From: Sediminibacterium goheungense
GTDB taxonomy: Bacteria; Bacteroidota; Bacteroidia; Chitinophagales; Chitinophagaceae
DNA: 64,000 nt
Assembly: GCF_004361915.1 (NCBI RefSeq)
Contig: NZ_SNWP01000013.1
Location: forward strand, 124,001 to 188,000
Direction of reading: 5' to 3'
Each line of letters opens with the position of its first letter. Position 1 is the stretch's first letter. Under the pieces are notes generated by a model. The model had not been told where the DNA came from. It ran no database searches and was given only the letters and a program-made list of their open reading frames with translations. Below, piece by piece: positions 18,440-27,256 of this stretch. A program made the translations under genes and the position numbers.

Positions 18440-19684
18440 ATGAAAACGGAAACAACATATGATCCCTTTGCAGCCATGCGCATTCCCGAATACCGGAACC
18501 TGATGATGGGACGATTTCTGTTTATCATGGGTTTACGCATGATGGGTACACTGGTAGGCTGGTGGATTTATGAACTCACGAATGATCCATTCGCTATTGG
18601 ACTCATCGGCTTATCAGAAGTGATTCCTGCTGTTTCACTCTCGCTATATGCAGGGCATATTATTGACATCAGTGAAAAAAGAAAATTACTGTTACGTGGT
18701 GTTAGCCTATATCTTACCTGTGCTATTTTTTTATTGTTGCTATCGGGTAATTATACAGCAACCCAATTAAGCAATCACTGGATTGCTTTCAGTATTTATG
18801 TGATCATTTTTTTTACGGGCATTATCCGGGCTTTCACAGGCCCTACATTCGGAACCATGGTAGCTTCTATTGTTCCCAGAGATTTATTGCAGAATGCGAC
18901 CACTTGGAATCAGGGTATCTGGCTCACTGCTTCGGTAAGTGGACACGCCACCGTTGGTTTTATGATTGCCTTATTAGGCAATACCGGCTCTCTCATCATC
19001 ATTTGTACCCTTGTTGCCATCGGCTTCCTGTTTATGTATCAGATAAAACCCAAACCTTCATTGAATGAACCCGGTGAGAAAAAAACGATGGACAGTGTGA
19101 AAGAAGGGCTCCGATTTGTATTTAAAACCAAGGAAGTTCTGGGCGCTTTAAGTCTCGACTTGTTTGCGGTACTCTTTGGAGGGGCGGTTGCCATGATACC
19201 TGTATTTGCAAAAGACATTCTTAAAATAGGACCCATAGGTTTTGGCTGGCTGAATGCAGCATCTGATATGGGTGCCATTATCGTTGTGATTCTACTCACG
19301 CTTTTTCCACTTCGTAAACAACAAGGCAAAAAACTACTACTGGCTGTTGGTGGATTCGGTATCTGTATCATCACATTTGCCTTATCTGAATGGTTCTGGC
19401 TATCTTTTTCTGTTTTGCTATTAAGCGGGATTCTGGATGGTATCAGCGTAGTAGTAAGAGGCACCATTCTACAGCTAAAAACCCCCGATCATATGCGAGG
19501 AAGAGTGATGAGTGTTAATTCGATGTTTATCAACAGCAGTAATGAACTCGGACAATTTGAGAGTGGCGTGGCTGCTAAATTACTGGGGGTTGTTCCTTCT
19601 GTTGTTTTTGGTGGATGCATGACCCTGCTTGTTGTTATTACCACCTGGTTTAAAGCACCAAGTTTGAGAAAGATGGAGTATTAG
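18440..19684 (+). CDS. MFS transporter (EntS-like exporter family)
   Basis: 414 aa with about 12 hydrophobic helices. The loop between helices 2 and 3 reads GHIIDISEKRKLLLRG, the degenerate MFS motif of the MFS_3/EntS-like group. The sixth helix is followed by a charged central loop (KPKPSLNEPGEKKTMDSVKEGLRF), and then the second half starts. Proteins of this group export siderophores, drugs or other small molecules. No biosynthetic genes are adjacent and the substrate is unknown. The stop codon merges into the repeat region that begins at 19682. Confidence 0.82.
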   Translation: MKTETTYDPFAAMRIPEYRNLMMGRFLFIMGLRMMGTLVGWWIYELTNDPFAIGLIGLSEVIPAVSLSLYAGHIIDISEKRKLLLRGVSLYLTCAIFLLLLSGNYTATQLSNHWIAFSIYVIIFFTGIIRAFTGPTFGTMVASIVPRDLLQNATTWNQGIWLTASVSGHATVGFMIALLGNTGSLIIICTLVAIGFLFMYQIKPKPSLNEPGEKKTMDSVKEGLRFVFKTKEVLGALSLDLFAVLFGGAVAMIPVFAKDILKIGPIGFGWLNAASDMGAIIVVILLTLFPLRKQQGKKLLLAVGGFGICIITFALSEWFWLSFSVLLLSGILDGISVVVRGTILQLKTPDHMRGRVMSVNSMFINSSNELGQFESGVAAKLLGVVPSVVFGGCMTLLVVITTWFKAPSLRKMEY

Positions 19685-19946
19685 AGCAGTTAGCCTTTAG
19701 CAATTAGCTTTTAGCCTTTTTCAATAGAAGTGAAAATTTGCTAACATGAGCAAATTGGCTAAGGGCTAATAGCTAATAGTCAATAGCTGATAGCATACAG
19801 TTAGTCTTTAGCTCTTAGCTTCTGGTTCTTTTCAATGCAAGTGAAAATTTGTTGCCATGAGCAAATTGGCTAAGGGCTAAGGGCTAAAAGCAAATGGCTA
19901 ATAGTTCTCTCAAACTATTAGCCATTTGCCATTTGCTACTCCTGAT
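19682..19946. repeat. Convergent-gene intergenic repeat region with duplicated block and terminator-like hairpin
   Basis: The 263-bp gap between the convergent MFS and M1 peptidase genes is made almost entirely of TTAGC/CTAAT words. A block of about 53 bp at 19717-19769 is repeated with few changes at 19829-19880 (shared core TGAAAATTTG...GAGCAAATTGGCTAAGGGCTAA). A perfect 16-bp stem, GCAAATGGCTAATAGT (19890-19905) and ACTATTAGCCATTTGC (19914-19929), closes the region and may end both transcripts. Confidence 0.75.
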
Positions 19947-19947
19947 T

Positions 19948-21819
19948 TTAGTCCGGTATAACCAGTTTATTATTATTTCGATTCAAGTCCGCCAGTCGCA
20001 TAGACGGATCTATTTCAATTGATTTGATTTCAGGTATGGTTTTACTGATAGAAAACTTATACTCAGGATGTGTCCAGCGCCATGGCGTATGCACGGTTCT
20101 GGGCACTTCATTTTCCGCAGGTTTTGTACCATACATCAGATCCAGCGGAATAACATGCATTTCCTGTGACCCATCCTTATATGTAACCAGTACATCAACG
20201 GGCATGGGCATTTTTCCGATCCGTTTTACAGAGAGCGTTGTTTTACCATTTTCTACATTGATATCACCTACTGCATAATCGATGGTTTTGGTTGAATTGA
20301 TCCAGTATTCTTTATACCAGTCAAGTTCCATCCCACTTCTTTTTTCTGCCACTCTGATAAAATCATTGGGGTTCGGATGTTTGAAGCGCCATTGATAATA
20401 ATAGTCGAGTAAAATCTGATCCCGTACTTTATCACCTACTATATAACCCAACTGTGCAATGAATACAGCTCCTTTACTATATGCAGCTGCACTGTAGGCA
20501 AAATTGGTATTAAAATGATCCGCATGGGTACTGGCAGGTTCTTCCAGTCCGCTTTTTGCCAGATTGAAATAACTTCTATAAGATCCTTCGGCGGAAAAAC
20601 CGCTTCTACCCCTCATTTCAGCCATTACACGAGATGAAGCATAATCAGTAAACCCTTCATCCATCCATGGATACAGCGCTTCATTACTACCCATCATCAT
20701 CTGGTACCAGCTATGCATCCATTCATGGATGGCTGTTCCGATGCTTGCATTTTTCAGTAATGTAGCCATGGGGTATTCCATTCCACCATCTCCACCCTGA
20801 ACAAATGTGTAGGTTTTGTAAGGGTAAGGTCCAAATGTTTTAGCGATGATCGGATAAGCCAAAGCTGTTGAATCGGCCACACGCTGCCAACGGTTATCTA
20901 ATGAATCAACCGCTTTATACACCACACGGATCAACGGACCATTTGCGGTAGTACGGGTTATCATTTTATAATTAGGGTCTGCTGCCCACATGAAATCGTG
21001 TACGTTGTATGCCTGCCATTTCCAGGTAATGGTATTTCCTGAAGGAGCTGGTATTTTAACACCCGCAGCTTCATACCCCCTGCCTATTTCGTTTGCATTC
21101 ACCAGATCACCACCAGCTGTTACAAAATAGTTTTTATCGATGGTAATATTTACATCAAAATCGCCCCATACACCATAGAATTCCCTGGCTATATATGGAT
21201 TGGCATTCCAGCCCTGGTAATCATATTCCACTACTTTGGGATACCACTGGCTCATGCTGTAGCGGATACCTTCCGCATTGTCGCGTCCGCTTCTTCGGAT
21301 CTGTAAGGGGACCTGCGCCTCAAACTGAACATCCATTTGCAGTTTCGCTTTAGGCAGTAAAGGTTTAGCCAACACTACTTCCAGAATGGTTTCATGCACT
21401 TTTAATTCCTGCGCTACACCCGCAATCTTTACAGAAGCTACATTCTGAAAACCGATCTGTTCCGGCGTAAGCTTACTGATGCGATCTTTTACCCTTGCAT
21501 CCCAGTCCAGCCCATCACTCATTCGGGAAGGTTCCCTTAAAACGGTTTTACCCAATTCACGACTGCGAACATCCATACTACTATTGGGTTGAAATGCATT
21601 CCAGTATAAATGGAAAAAAATACGGTTGAGGGTATCCGGAGAATTATTCCAGTAATCAATTTTTTCTGTACCACTAAAACGGTTGGTGGTTACATCCATG
21701 TTAACATTGATCTGGTATTTAATACGCTGCTGCCAGCGATCAGGCTGCGCATGTATTGCTGTTGAAAACAGGCAAATAACAGTTGCCAATGCAATGGCGG
21801 GTAAGAATGTTTTTTTCAT
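19948..21819 (-). CDS. Secreted M1-family metallopeptidase
   Basis: 623 aa. A signal peptide (residues 1-24, ending AIHAQ) is followed by the M1 N-terminal beta domain and the gluzincin catalytic domain. The exopeptidase-type motif appears as GGMEYPMA (about 345). Zinc ligands are in IHEWMHSW (HEXXH, about 362-366) and the downstream Glu in WMDEGFTDYAS (about 386). Aminopeptidases of this type act in the periplasm or at the outer membrane in Bacteroidota. It is a single gene with convergent neighbours downstream. Confidence 0.92.
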   Translation of the reverse strand: MKKTFLPAIALATVICLFSTAIHAQPDRWQQRIKYQINVNMDVTTNRFSGTEKIDYWNNSPDTLNRIFFHLYWNAFQPNSSMDVRSRELGKTVLREPSRMSDGLDWDARVKDRISKLTPEQIGFQNVASVKIAGVAQELKVHETILEVVLAKPLLPKAKLQMDVQFEAQVPLQIRRSGRDNAEGIRYSMSQWYPKVVEYDYQGWNANPYIAREFYGVWGDFDVNITIDKNYFVTAGGDLVNANEIGRGYEAAGVKIPAPSGNTITWKWQAYNVHDFMWAADPNYKMITRTTANGPLIRVVYKAVDSLDNRWQRVADSTALAYPIIAKTFGPYPYKTYTFVQGGDGGMEYPMATLLKNASIGTAIHEWMHSWYQMMMGSNEALYPWMDEGFTDYASSRVMAEMRGRSGFSAEGSYRSYFNLAKSGLEEPASTHADHFNTNFAYSAAAYSKGAVFIAQLGYIVGDKVRDQILLDYYYQWRFKHPNPNDFIRVAEKRSGMELDWYKEYWINSTKTIDYAVGDINVENGKTTLSVKRIGKMPMPVDVLVTYKDGSQEMHVIPLDLMYGTKPAENEVPRTVHTPWRWTHPEYKFSISKTIPEIKSIEIDPSMRLADLNRNNNKLVIPD

Positions 21820-21966
21820 GTTGCATGAATCATTTTAGTAAAACAGAAAGAATGTCAATAATTTTTAATAAGTACCAACCCCTTCTTTCTCTATGCGTAA
21901 AGAAACAGATTATGCTTTGGAATTGATCAAATGAGCGGTAAAAATTTATAAATGGGCGAACAGGTT

Positions 21967-22635
21967 TCAATCCGCTTTTCCTGCAACAACAATCACGATT
22001 TCCCCTTTCACTGCTTTTGCACGGAAATGATCTGCTACCTGTTTGAGTGTGCCCCTGAAATTTTCCTCATATAGTTTTGTTAGTTCGCGGCTCACAGCGC
22101 AGGTCCTTTCTTCGCCAAAATAACCACTCATTTCATCCAGGGTCTTTACCAGCCTTACAGGGCTTTCATAAAAAATCATGGTTCGCTCCTCAGTAGCCAG
22201 TTGTTTGAAAAGTGTTTGCCGCCCTTTTTTAAGTGGCAGAAATCCTTCAAAAACAAAACGGTTACCCGGAATACCACTATTTACCAATGCAGGTACAAAA
22301 GCAGTTGCTCCAGGCAAGCATTCTACTTTGACACCCTCCTGTACACAGGCCCGTACCAATAAAAAAGCCGGATCGGAAATACCCGGTGTTCCTGCATCTG
22401 TAATTAATGCAAACTGCTTGCCTGCTTTCATCTGTTCGACCAGATGATTCACTACTTTATGTTCGTTGTGCTGATGATAGGGAGAAAGGGGTTTCTGAAT
22501 CTGGTAATGATTCAAGAAACGTGAAGAAGTACGTGTGTCCTCGCATAAAATCACATCCACCTGCTGTAATACTTCCAGAGAGCGAAGTGTTACATCTTTC
22601 AAATTACCAAGTGGTGTAGGAACGAGGTACAGCAT
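21967..22635 (-). CDS. rsmI: 16S rRNA (cytidine1402-2'-O)-methyltransferase RsmI
   Basis: 222 aa, slightly shorter than the enterobacterial enzyme, as is common in Bacteroidota. Typical blocks are LYLVPTPLGNLKDVTLRSLEVL at the N-terminus, CEDTRTSSRFLNHY, ALITDAGTPGISDPAFLLV (SAM site) and PGATAFVPALVNSGIP, then RTMIFYESPVRLVKTL. It methylates C1402 of 16S rRNA. It is the last gene of the pssA-purS-rsmI run, separated from purS by a repeat hairpin. Confidence 0.94.
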   Translation of the reverse strand: MLYLVPTPLGNLKDVTLRSLEVLQQVDVILCEDTRTSSRFLNHYQIQKPLSPYHQHNEHKVVNHLVEQMKAGKQFALITDAGTPGISDPAFLLVRACVQEGVKVECLPGATAFVPALVNSGIPGNRFVFEGFLPLKKGRQTLFKQLATEERTMIFYESPVRLVKTLDEMSGYFGEERTCAVSRELTKLYEENFRGTLKQVADHFRAKAVKGEIVIVVAGKAD

Positions 22636-22642
22636 AGTTTAA

Positions 22643-22703
22643 ATGGCAGATGTCAGATAGCAGGTGTCAGATATTTAAAATCTGCCATCGGCCATCTGAC
22701 ATC
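22643..22703 (-). repeat. Intergenic repeat hairpin between purS and rsmI
   Basis: GATGTCAGAT (22649-22658) pairs with ATCTGACATC (22694-22703), and ATGGCAG (22643-22649) can pair with CTGCCAT (22682-22688). The same GGCAGAT/GTCAGAT words recur at 58345-58382 and 60325-60356. Confidence 0.7.
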
Positions 22704-22711
22704 CTAAAATA

Positions 22712-22960
22712 TTATTGTATCATTTCAATCTCATAAAACTCCATTACCGGATTGGCGAGCAGTTTTTTACTGGCTTCTTCGGCAATTTCGCGGGCTTCCG
22801 CTTCAGATGCTGCATTGATCTGTAAAGTAATGTGCTTACCCACCCTCACATCGGCTACGGCACCGAGTCCGAGATTATTCAATCCACCCAACACAGCTTT
22901 ACCCTGTGGATCGAGTAGGTCTTTTAAAGGCATTACTTTGATCTGCACGTTATAAGTCAT
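22712..22960 (-). CDS. purS: Phosphoribosylformylglycinamidine synthase subunit PurS
   Basis: 82 aa, the family length. It shows TYNVQIKVMPLKDLLDPQGKAVLGGLNNLGL at the start and ends with MEFYEIEMI. PurS bridges PurL and PurQ in the three-subunit FGAM synthase of purine biosynthesis. PurL and PurQ are not in this window. Its start overlaps the pssA stop by 4 bp. Confidence 0.88.
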   Translation of the reverse strand: MTYNVQIKVMPLKDLLDPQGKAVLGGLNNLGLGAVADVRVGKHITLQINAASEAEAREIAEEASKKLLANPVMEFYEIEMIQ

Positions 22961-23721
22961 GATTCTTTTTGTTTAAGGAGCAAAGATAAAACTACATAAG
23001 CAATAAAACTAAGCGGAACTGCGAGCCAACCAAATAATAAGGCCCCAACCAATGCTACCAGAGCAATAAGCAGGAATGGCAATAATTTGGAGAAGGTTAC
23101 ACCTTTGAATTTTAATGCCATCATGGGCAAGGTAGATACCATAAGATAGCTTACTGCTATCACAATAACATACCACCACCATTTATTCAACAGGAGGCTA
23201 AGTATCCATGATTCAGATGTGTTCCAATAGATCAGCGGAAAAGAAGCGAAAAGCAATCCGGCTGCCGGAATCGGCACACCTTTAAAGCCATAGCTTTGCT
23301 GTGTATCGATATTAAATCTTGCCAAACGGTAAGCTCCGGCACAAGGCAAAAGAAAAGCAGGCAATAACCATACTATTGAAATGTCAAGTCCGTCGGGTTC
23401 CTGTGCCAGAGATAAGCGGAGGAACTGGTAAACAATGAGCCCTGGTGCCACACCAAAACTAACCACATCTGCCAGTGAATCCAGTTGTTTCCCCATTTCA
23501 GAAGGCACTTTAAGTAACCTGGCCATAAAACCATCACAGAAATCTATAATTGCTGCGAGTGCCAGAAAAAGACTTGCCCATTGCATCTGCGCCGGTATCT
23601 CTACGATGGGTTCTCCTGCAGATGTACTGGTTATCTCCAGCCCTGTCTGCATAATACAAACAATGGCAATACAGCCAAATACAAGATTCAGCAGGGTGAA
23701 TATATTAGGAATCTGTTTCAT
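22957..23721 (-). CDS. pssA: CDP-diacylglycerol-serine O-phosphatidyltransferase
   Basis: 254 aa. It is an integral membrane protein of the CDP-alcohol phosphatidyltransferase family. The motif is present as DFCDGFMARLLKVPSEMGKQLDSLADVVSFG (residues about 61-91), fitting D-G-x2-A-R-x8-G-x3-D-x3-D with DSLADVVSFG. The N-terminal IPNIFTLLNLVFGC is typical of PssA. It makes phosphatidylserine, the precursor of phosphatidylethanolamine. It is translationally coupled to purS. Confidence 0.93.
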   Translation of the reverse strand: MKQIPNIFTLLNLVFGCIAIVCIMQTGLEITSTSAGEPIVEIPAQMQWASLFLALAAIIDFCDGFMARLLKVPSEMGKQLDSLADVVSFGVAPGLIVYQFLRLSLAQEPDGLDISIVWLLPAFLLPCAGAYRLARFNIDTQQSYGFKGVPIPAAGLLFASFPLIYWNTSESWILSLLLNKWWWYVIVIAVSYLMVSTLPMMALKFKGVTFSKLLPFLLIALVALVGALLFGWLAVPLSFIAYVVLSLLLKQKES

Positions 23722-23804
23722 GGGGAATGCTTATGGCTTATGGCAGATAGTTGATGGTTCATAGCATTTTCTATTCGCCGTCAGCTATTTGCTATTGGCA
23801 GGTA
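23722..23804 (-). repeat. Intergenic repeat element between pepP-like gene and pssA
   Basis: The 83-bp spacer consists of TATGGC, CATAGC, CTATTTGC and similar words that form an imperfect inverted repeat (TGGCTTATGGCAGATAG against GCTATTTGCTATTGGCA). It fills the whole spacer, just after the upstream stop codon. Confidence 0.6.
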
Positions 23805-25097
23805 TTATTTTTTCTTCATCAAGGCTTCAATCTCTTCTACTGTAATCGGAATATTTTTCATCAGGTCTATATTGCCGTTACGGGTAATCCAGAAATTGTT
23901 TTCGATACGTACGCCCATTTGTTCCTCTTCAATATAAATACCGGGTTCAATGGTAAATACCATACCCGGTTTAATGGGTTCGGTTTTGGTACCTAAATCA
24001 TGTACATCTATACCGAGATGGTGAGAGATGCCATGATACAGGTATCGACGATAAGCACGATTTTCAGGCGTTTCATTCTTCACATCCGATTTTCTGAGCA
24101 AACCGATCTTCAGGAACTGTTGTGTAGCTTCCTCACCTACTTTTTCTGTATAATCTACAACGGTGATACCAGGCTTCAGGATACTTTTTGCATAGTTATG
24201 TAAATGTAAACAGGCATTGTATACTGTTTTTTGCCGGCGTGTAAATTTTCCGTTAACAGGTACCGTACGGGTAAGATCGGCACAATAACCACCATATTCA
24301 GCACCAAAATCCATCAGCACCATTTCGCCATCTTTACATTCCTGGTTATTGGATACATAGTGAAGAATACGGGCACGGTCGCCACCGGCTATAATGCTGC
24401 CATATGCCGGCCCCGTTGCACGTTGGCTATAAAAATCGTGGTAAATCTCCGCTTCAATTTCATATTCCATCACCCCGGGTTTAATAAAACCCAGCAAACG
24501 ACGGAAGGTATGTTCTGTTATATCGATTGCTTTTTGCAATACAACGATTTCCTCTTTTGTTTTGATGGAACGCAGCGAACGCATAATTTTAGCCGCACGC
24601 AGGTAATTGTGAAGCGGGTACCTTTCTTTCATTTCATCCACAAAACGATAATCACGACTTCTGATCTGCGAAGCTTTCCGGTCGTTTTCATTGGTATCGA
24701 GATATATATTATCAGCCAGGTGTACCCAGGTCTGCAGTAAAGCATCGATACTATCGAGCCATACGATGGTTTTGATACCTGAGATAGCTGTGGCTTCGCT
24801 CACACGGAGCCTTTTTCCATCCCATTTTTCCTTCAGTTCATTAGGACGTACCAATACCAGTACTTCCCTGTATTTGGGATCAGGGCAGTCGGGGAACAAT
24901 ACCACCATCGAATCTTCCTGTGTTATACCACTTAACCAGAACAGGTTACTGTTTTGTTTAAACTTGTGCAAGGCATCGCCATTCAAGGGCCATTCATCAT
25001 TGCTCACAAAAATGGCTATGCTGTTGGGTTGCATGGCTTTTATAAAACGTTCCCTATTGGTAATGAAGATGTTAGCATCTAAAGGAAGGTATTTCAT
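23805..25097 (-). CDS. pepP: Aminopeptidase P family protein (Xaa-Pro aminopeptidase)
   Basis: 430 aa from the ATG at 25097, the family-like start (MKYLPLDANIFITNRERF). The frame is open to 25145, but those residues are unlike the family. The N-terminal creatinase-like domain is followed by the pita-bread metallopeptidase domain. Metal ligands are visible in MVLMDFGAEYGGYCADLTRT (two Asp), HGISHHLGIDVHD (His), VFTIEPGIYI (Glu) and MGVRIENNF (Glu). It cleaves the N-terminal residue preceding proline. It heads the run toward pssA. Confidence 0.9.
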   Translation of the reverse strand: MKYLPLDANIFITNRERFIKAMQPNSIAIFVSNDEWPLNGDALHKFKQNSNLFWLSGITQEDSMVVLFPDCPDPKYREVLVLVRPNELKEKWDGKRLRVSEATAISGIKTIVWLDSIDALLQTWVHLADNIYLDTNENDRKASQIRSRDYRFVDEMKERYPLHNYLRAAKIMRSLRSIKTKEEIVVLQKAIDITEHTFRRLLGFIKPGVMEYEIEAEIYHDFYSQRATGPAYGSIIAGGDRARILHYVSNNQECKDGEMVLMDFGAEYGGYCADLTRTVPVNGKFTRRQKTVYNACLHLHNYAKSILKPGITVVDYTEKVGEEATQQFLKIGLLRKSDVKNETPENRAYRRYLYHGISHHLGIDVHDLGTKTEPIKPGMVFTIEPGIYIEEEQMGVRIENNFWITRNGNIDLMKNIPITVEEIEALMKKK

Positions 25098-25306
25098 GTG
25101 TTGATTTTCACTGGTTTTGATCACATGTAATTCGCCCGTCAACAATCAGGGTTTATACCACCCCTTTTGTGAAAGCTTATTTCATATGGGTTATTTTGAA
25201 GTGGCTGCAATATAAAACATAATGCTTAGTGCACCTGCCACAATTCAACCCGCCCTATAGCCATAAATGTTAAAAAAAGACCGGTTATCCAGATTAAGGA
25301 TCGATT

Positions 25307-25344
25307 TACGAATATAATCGTATGTTTACTACGAAAATATTCGT
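25307..25344 (+). promoter_or_regulatory. Tandem TACGA-N6-TCGTA operator with embedded promoter
   Basis: Two dyads with the same arms occur: TACGA-ATATAA-TCGTA (25307-25322) and TACGA-AAATAT-TCGT (25330-25344), starting 23 bp apart. TATGTTTA (25321-25328), a 7 of 8 match to the -7 box, lies between them, and the downstream ATG is at 25365. The arrangement is that of a tightly repressed promoter. BlaI/MecI-type repressors use TAC/GTA-bounded dyads, so one of those is my best guess. Confidence 0.55.
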
Positions 25345-25364
25345 CAATCTATAAAACAAAGAAC

Positions 25365-26117
25365 ATGAAATCGATCTTACTCAACAAATGGGCCGCAGGT
25401 ATTGTACTGGCACTGGCTGCCATCAGCTTCTCAGCCTGGAAAGTGGCTGATAATAGAAAAGAAAACCAGCAACCAGATTCCGGACAATTCTACCAGGATA
25501 CAACCAAAACAAAAAAGAAATACAAACTCAGGTACGATGATGACCGCGATTATAAAATACGCGACTTAGATAAAGCCATGAGAGAATTAGACAAAGCTTC
25601 GCTGGAACTGGACCGCGAAATTAAAATTGATATGGGCAAAATGGAAAAAGAACTCAAAAAAGCCATGGAAGAGATCAAGAAGATTGATGTTGATAAAATT
25701 CAGTCTGAGGTACGCAAAGCCATGAAAGAAGTAGAACTGGCACTAAAAGAAATAGACTTCAAGGAAGTGGACAGGGAAATGGTGAAAGTAAAAGAAGAAC
25801 TAAAATCTGAAAAATTCAAACACGATATCGACTTCAGCAAAATCACCCGTGAAGTTGAAAGAGGTTTGGCAGAAGCAAAAGAGGGGATCAATACCGCCAA
25901 AAAACAATTGACCAGGATCAAAGCTTTTGTAGATGAGCTTGACAAAGACGGACTGATTGATAAAGACAAAAACTATAAGATACAGGTGAAAAGCCACAAG
26001 TTATACATCAACGGCAAGGCCCAGTCTGAAGCAGTGAATAAGAAATACAGTAAATACCTGGATGATGAGGATTACAGCATTAGTAAGGATGCGGGTGATG
26101 AAGATATTGAGATATAG
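25365..26117 (+). CDS. Secreted or anchored coiled-coil protein, BlaR1-tail-like C-terminus
   Basis: 250 aa. An N-terminal hydrophobic segment (WAAGIVLALAAISFSAWKVA, residues 9-28) acts as signal or anchor. It is followed by a long lysine- and glutamate-rich helix (about 60-200) with heptad-like repeats such as MEKELKKAMEEIKKID. The C-terminal segment (YKIQVKSHKLYINGKAQSEAVNKKYSKYL) resembles the tail of M56 (BlaR1-like) metallopeptidases of Bacteroidota; this is from memory and unverified. The dyad operator upstream suits a BlaI-type regulon member. The function is unknown. It is a single gene convergent with porP, separated by repeat words. Confidence 0.6.
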   Translation: MKSILLNKWAAGIVLALAAISFSAWKVADNRKENQQPDSGQFYQDTTKTKKKYKLRYDDDRDYKIRDLDKAMRELDKASLELDREIKIDMGKMEKELKKAMEEIKKIDVDKIQSEVRKAMKEVELALKEIDFKEVDREMVKVKEELKSEKFKHDIDFSKITREVERGLAEAKEGINTAKKQLTRIKAFVDELDKDGLIDKDKNYKIQVKSHKLYINGKAQSEAVNKKYSKYLDDEDYSISKDAGDEDIEI

Positions 26118-26227
26118 CAGATGAATTATGGGAGATAGCGTATGGTCAGTAGTCTGTAGCTTTAAATAATCAATTCAGTAAAATGCTAATAGACTATAGG
26201 CCATATGCTATTCACTATTTGCTAAAC
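26115..26227. repeat. Convergent-gene intergenic imperfect inverted repeat
   Basis: Beginning at the stop codon of the coiled-coil gene, the left half (AGATAGCGTATGGTCAGTAG, ending before TCTGTAGC) is an imperfect complement of the right half (TAGACTATAGGCCATATGCT and on). The words ATAGC, TATGG and CTATTTGC are shared with other elements. Confidence 0.65.
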
Positions 26228-27256
26228 TCAAAATCTTACTGTCGGGCATTTCACACTTCTACCACCATTAGAAAAAATCCCGCTTTTGATAATGGAGATT
26301 TCGTAAGCACCGCGGGCACCGTTGATCCCACCTAGGTTGGATGTAGTAGCATCATAATTAAATGTAAAGCGGGTATCGTTTACCTGGTAACCTACCAATG
26401 GTATCACGGCATCTTTATGGCGGTAGTATAAACCTAAGATCAATTGCTGTTCTCCATCGCCACTGAGGTTCCGGTTGGCATTAAAGCCTACTACCGTTTC
26501 CCAGGCACTGGCCATTTTACTCACATAAATATTCGGGTTCACAATCCAGAGGTCCTGCAGTTTGATACTGGCATTTACAAAACCTGTATATCTTCTGTTC
26601 ACCCTCGCGTCTGCAACATTGGGTGCAAAAAAACTTTCCTGAGGGGTATTAATGTGCATCACACTCAGACCTGCATTGAAGTACAAATTATCAGAAGCAA
26701 AATAAGCATAGTTCATGCCTGCCTGTAAGTCTACATAAGAGGTTTGTGTGTAAGCAAAGGGCTCATTGGATGGGATATTGACATCAAAGAACTGACCACT
26801 CCACTGATTATCAAAATTGAGCTTGGTAATATCTATTCGTTTTGTAACAAGTCCTACGCTAAACCCACCGCTTAATAAACTATTATAACCCAGCATCTGA
26901 TGCCAGGCTGCACTTACATAGGCATTGGTGGAAACAAGATTACCACTACCGGCTTTGTCGCTATATAAAGAAGCTCCCAAACCCATCCAGCCATTTTCGA
27001 AGCGATTGGCGAATAATTTGGTATCACCCCATACACTCATGGTCCGGAAGGGATTACCCACACTGGCCCACTGGTTCCTGTAATTACCCCCGATACGATA
27101 ATCATAATCCGGATTGAAACCTGTATTGGCCGGATTGACCAGCATAGGAGCATTATAGTATTGAGAGAAATGCAGCCCCTGCCCTGTTACATTTTGCACC
27201 ATGAACAGTAATACAGCAAACCCTCCTGTTTTCAAAACTCTACGCATAGCTTGCAT
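26228..27256 (-). CDS. PorP/SprF family T9SS outer membrane protein
   Basis: 342 aa. The signal peptide ends in VTGQG, and the mature part starts LHFSQYYNAPMLVNPANTG, the family signature (QYYNAP..LNPA.TG). The rest is beta-barrel-like, with alternating aromatic and glycine segments. PorP/SprF proteins pair with large type B cargo and attach them to the cell surface. The gene starts directly after the stop of the cargo gene (TAA then ATG with no gap), so the two form one translational unit. Confidence 0.92.
   Translation of the reverse strand: MQAMRRVLKTGGFAVLLFMVQNVTGQGLHFSQYYNAPMLVNPANTGFNPDYDYRIGGNYRNQWASVGNPFRTMSVWGDTKLFANRFENGWMGLGASLYSDKAGSGNLVSTNAYVSAAWHQMLGYNSLLSGGFSVGLVTKRIDITKLNFDNQWSGQFFDVNIPSNEPFAYTQTSYVDLQAGMNYAYFASDNLYFNAGLSVMHINTPQESFFAPNVADARVNRRYTGFVNASIKLQDLWIVNPNIYVSKMASAWETVVGFNANRNLSGDGEQQLILGLYYRHKDAVIPLVGYQVNDTRFTFNYDATTSNLGGINGARGAYEISIIKSGIFSNGGRSVKCPTVRF

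Noticed and set aside
24231..25104. Plus-strand frames opposite the aminopeptidase P gene
   Set aside because: The minus-strand frame has all metal ligands of the family; the plus-strand frames have no recognisable features.
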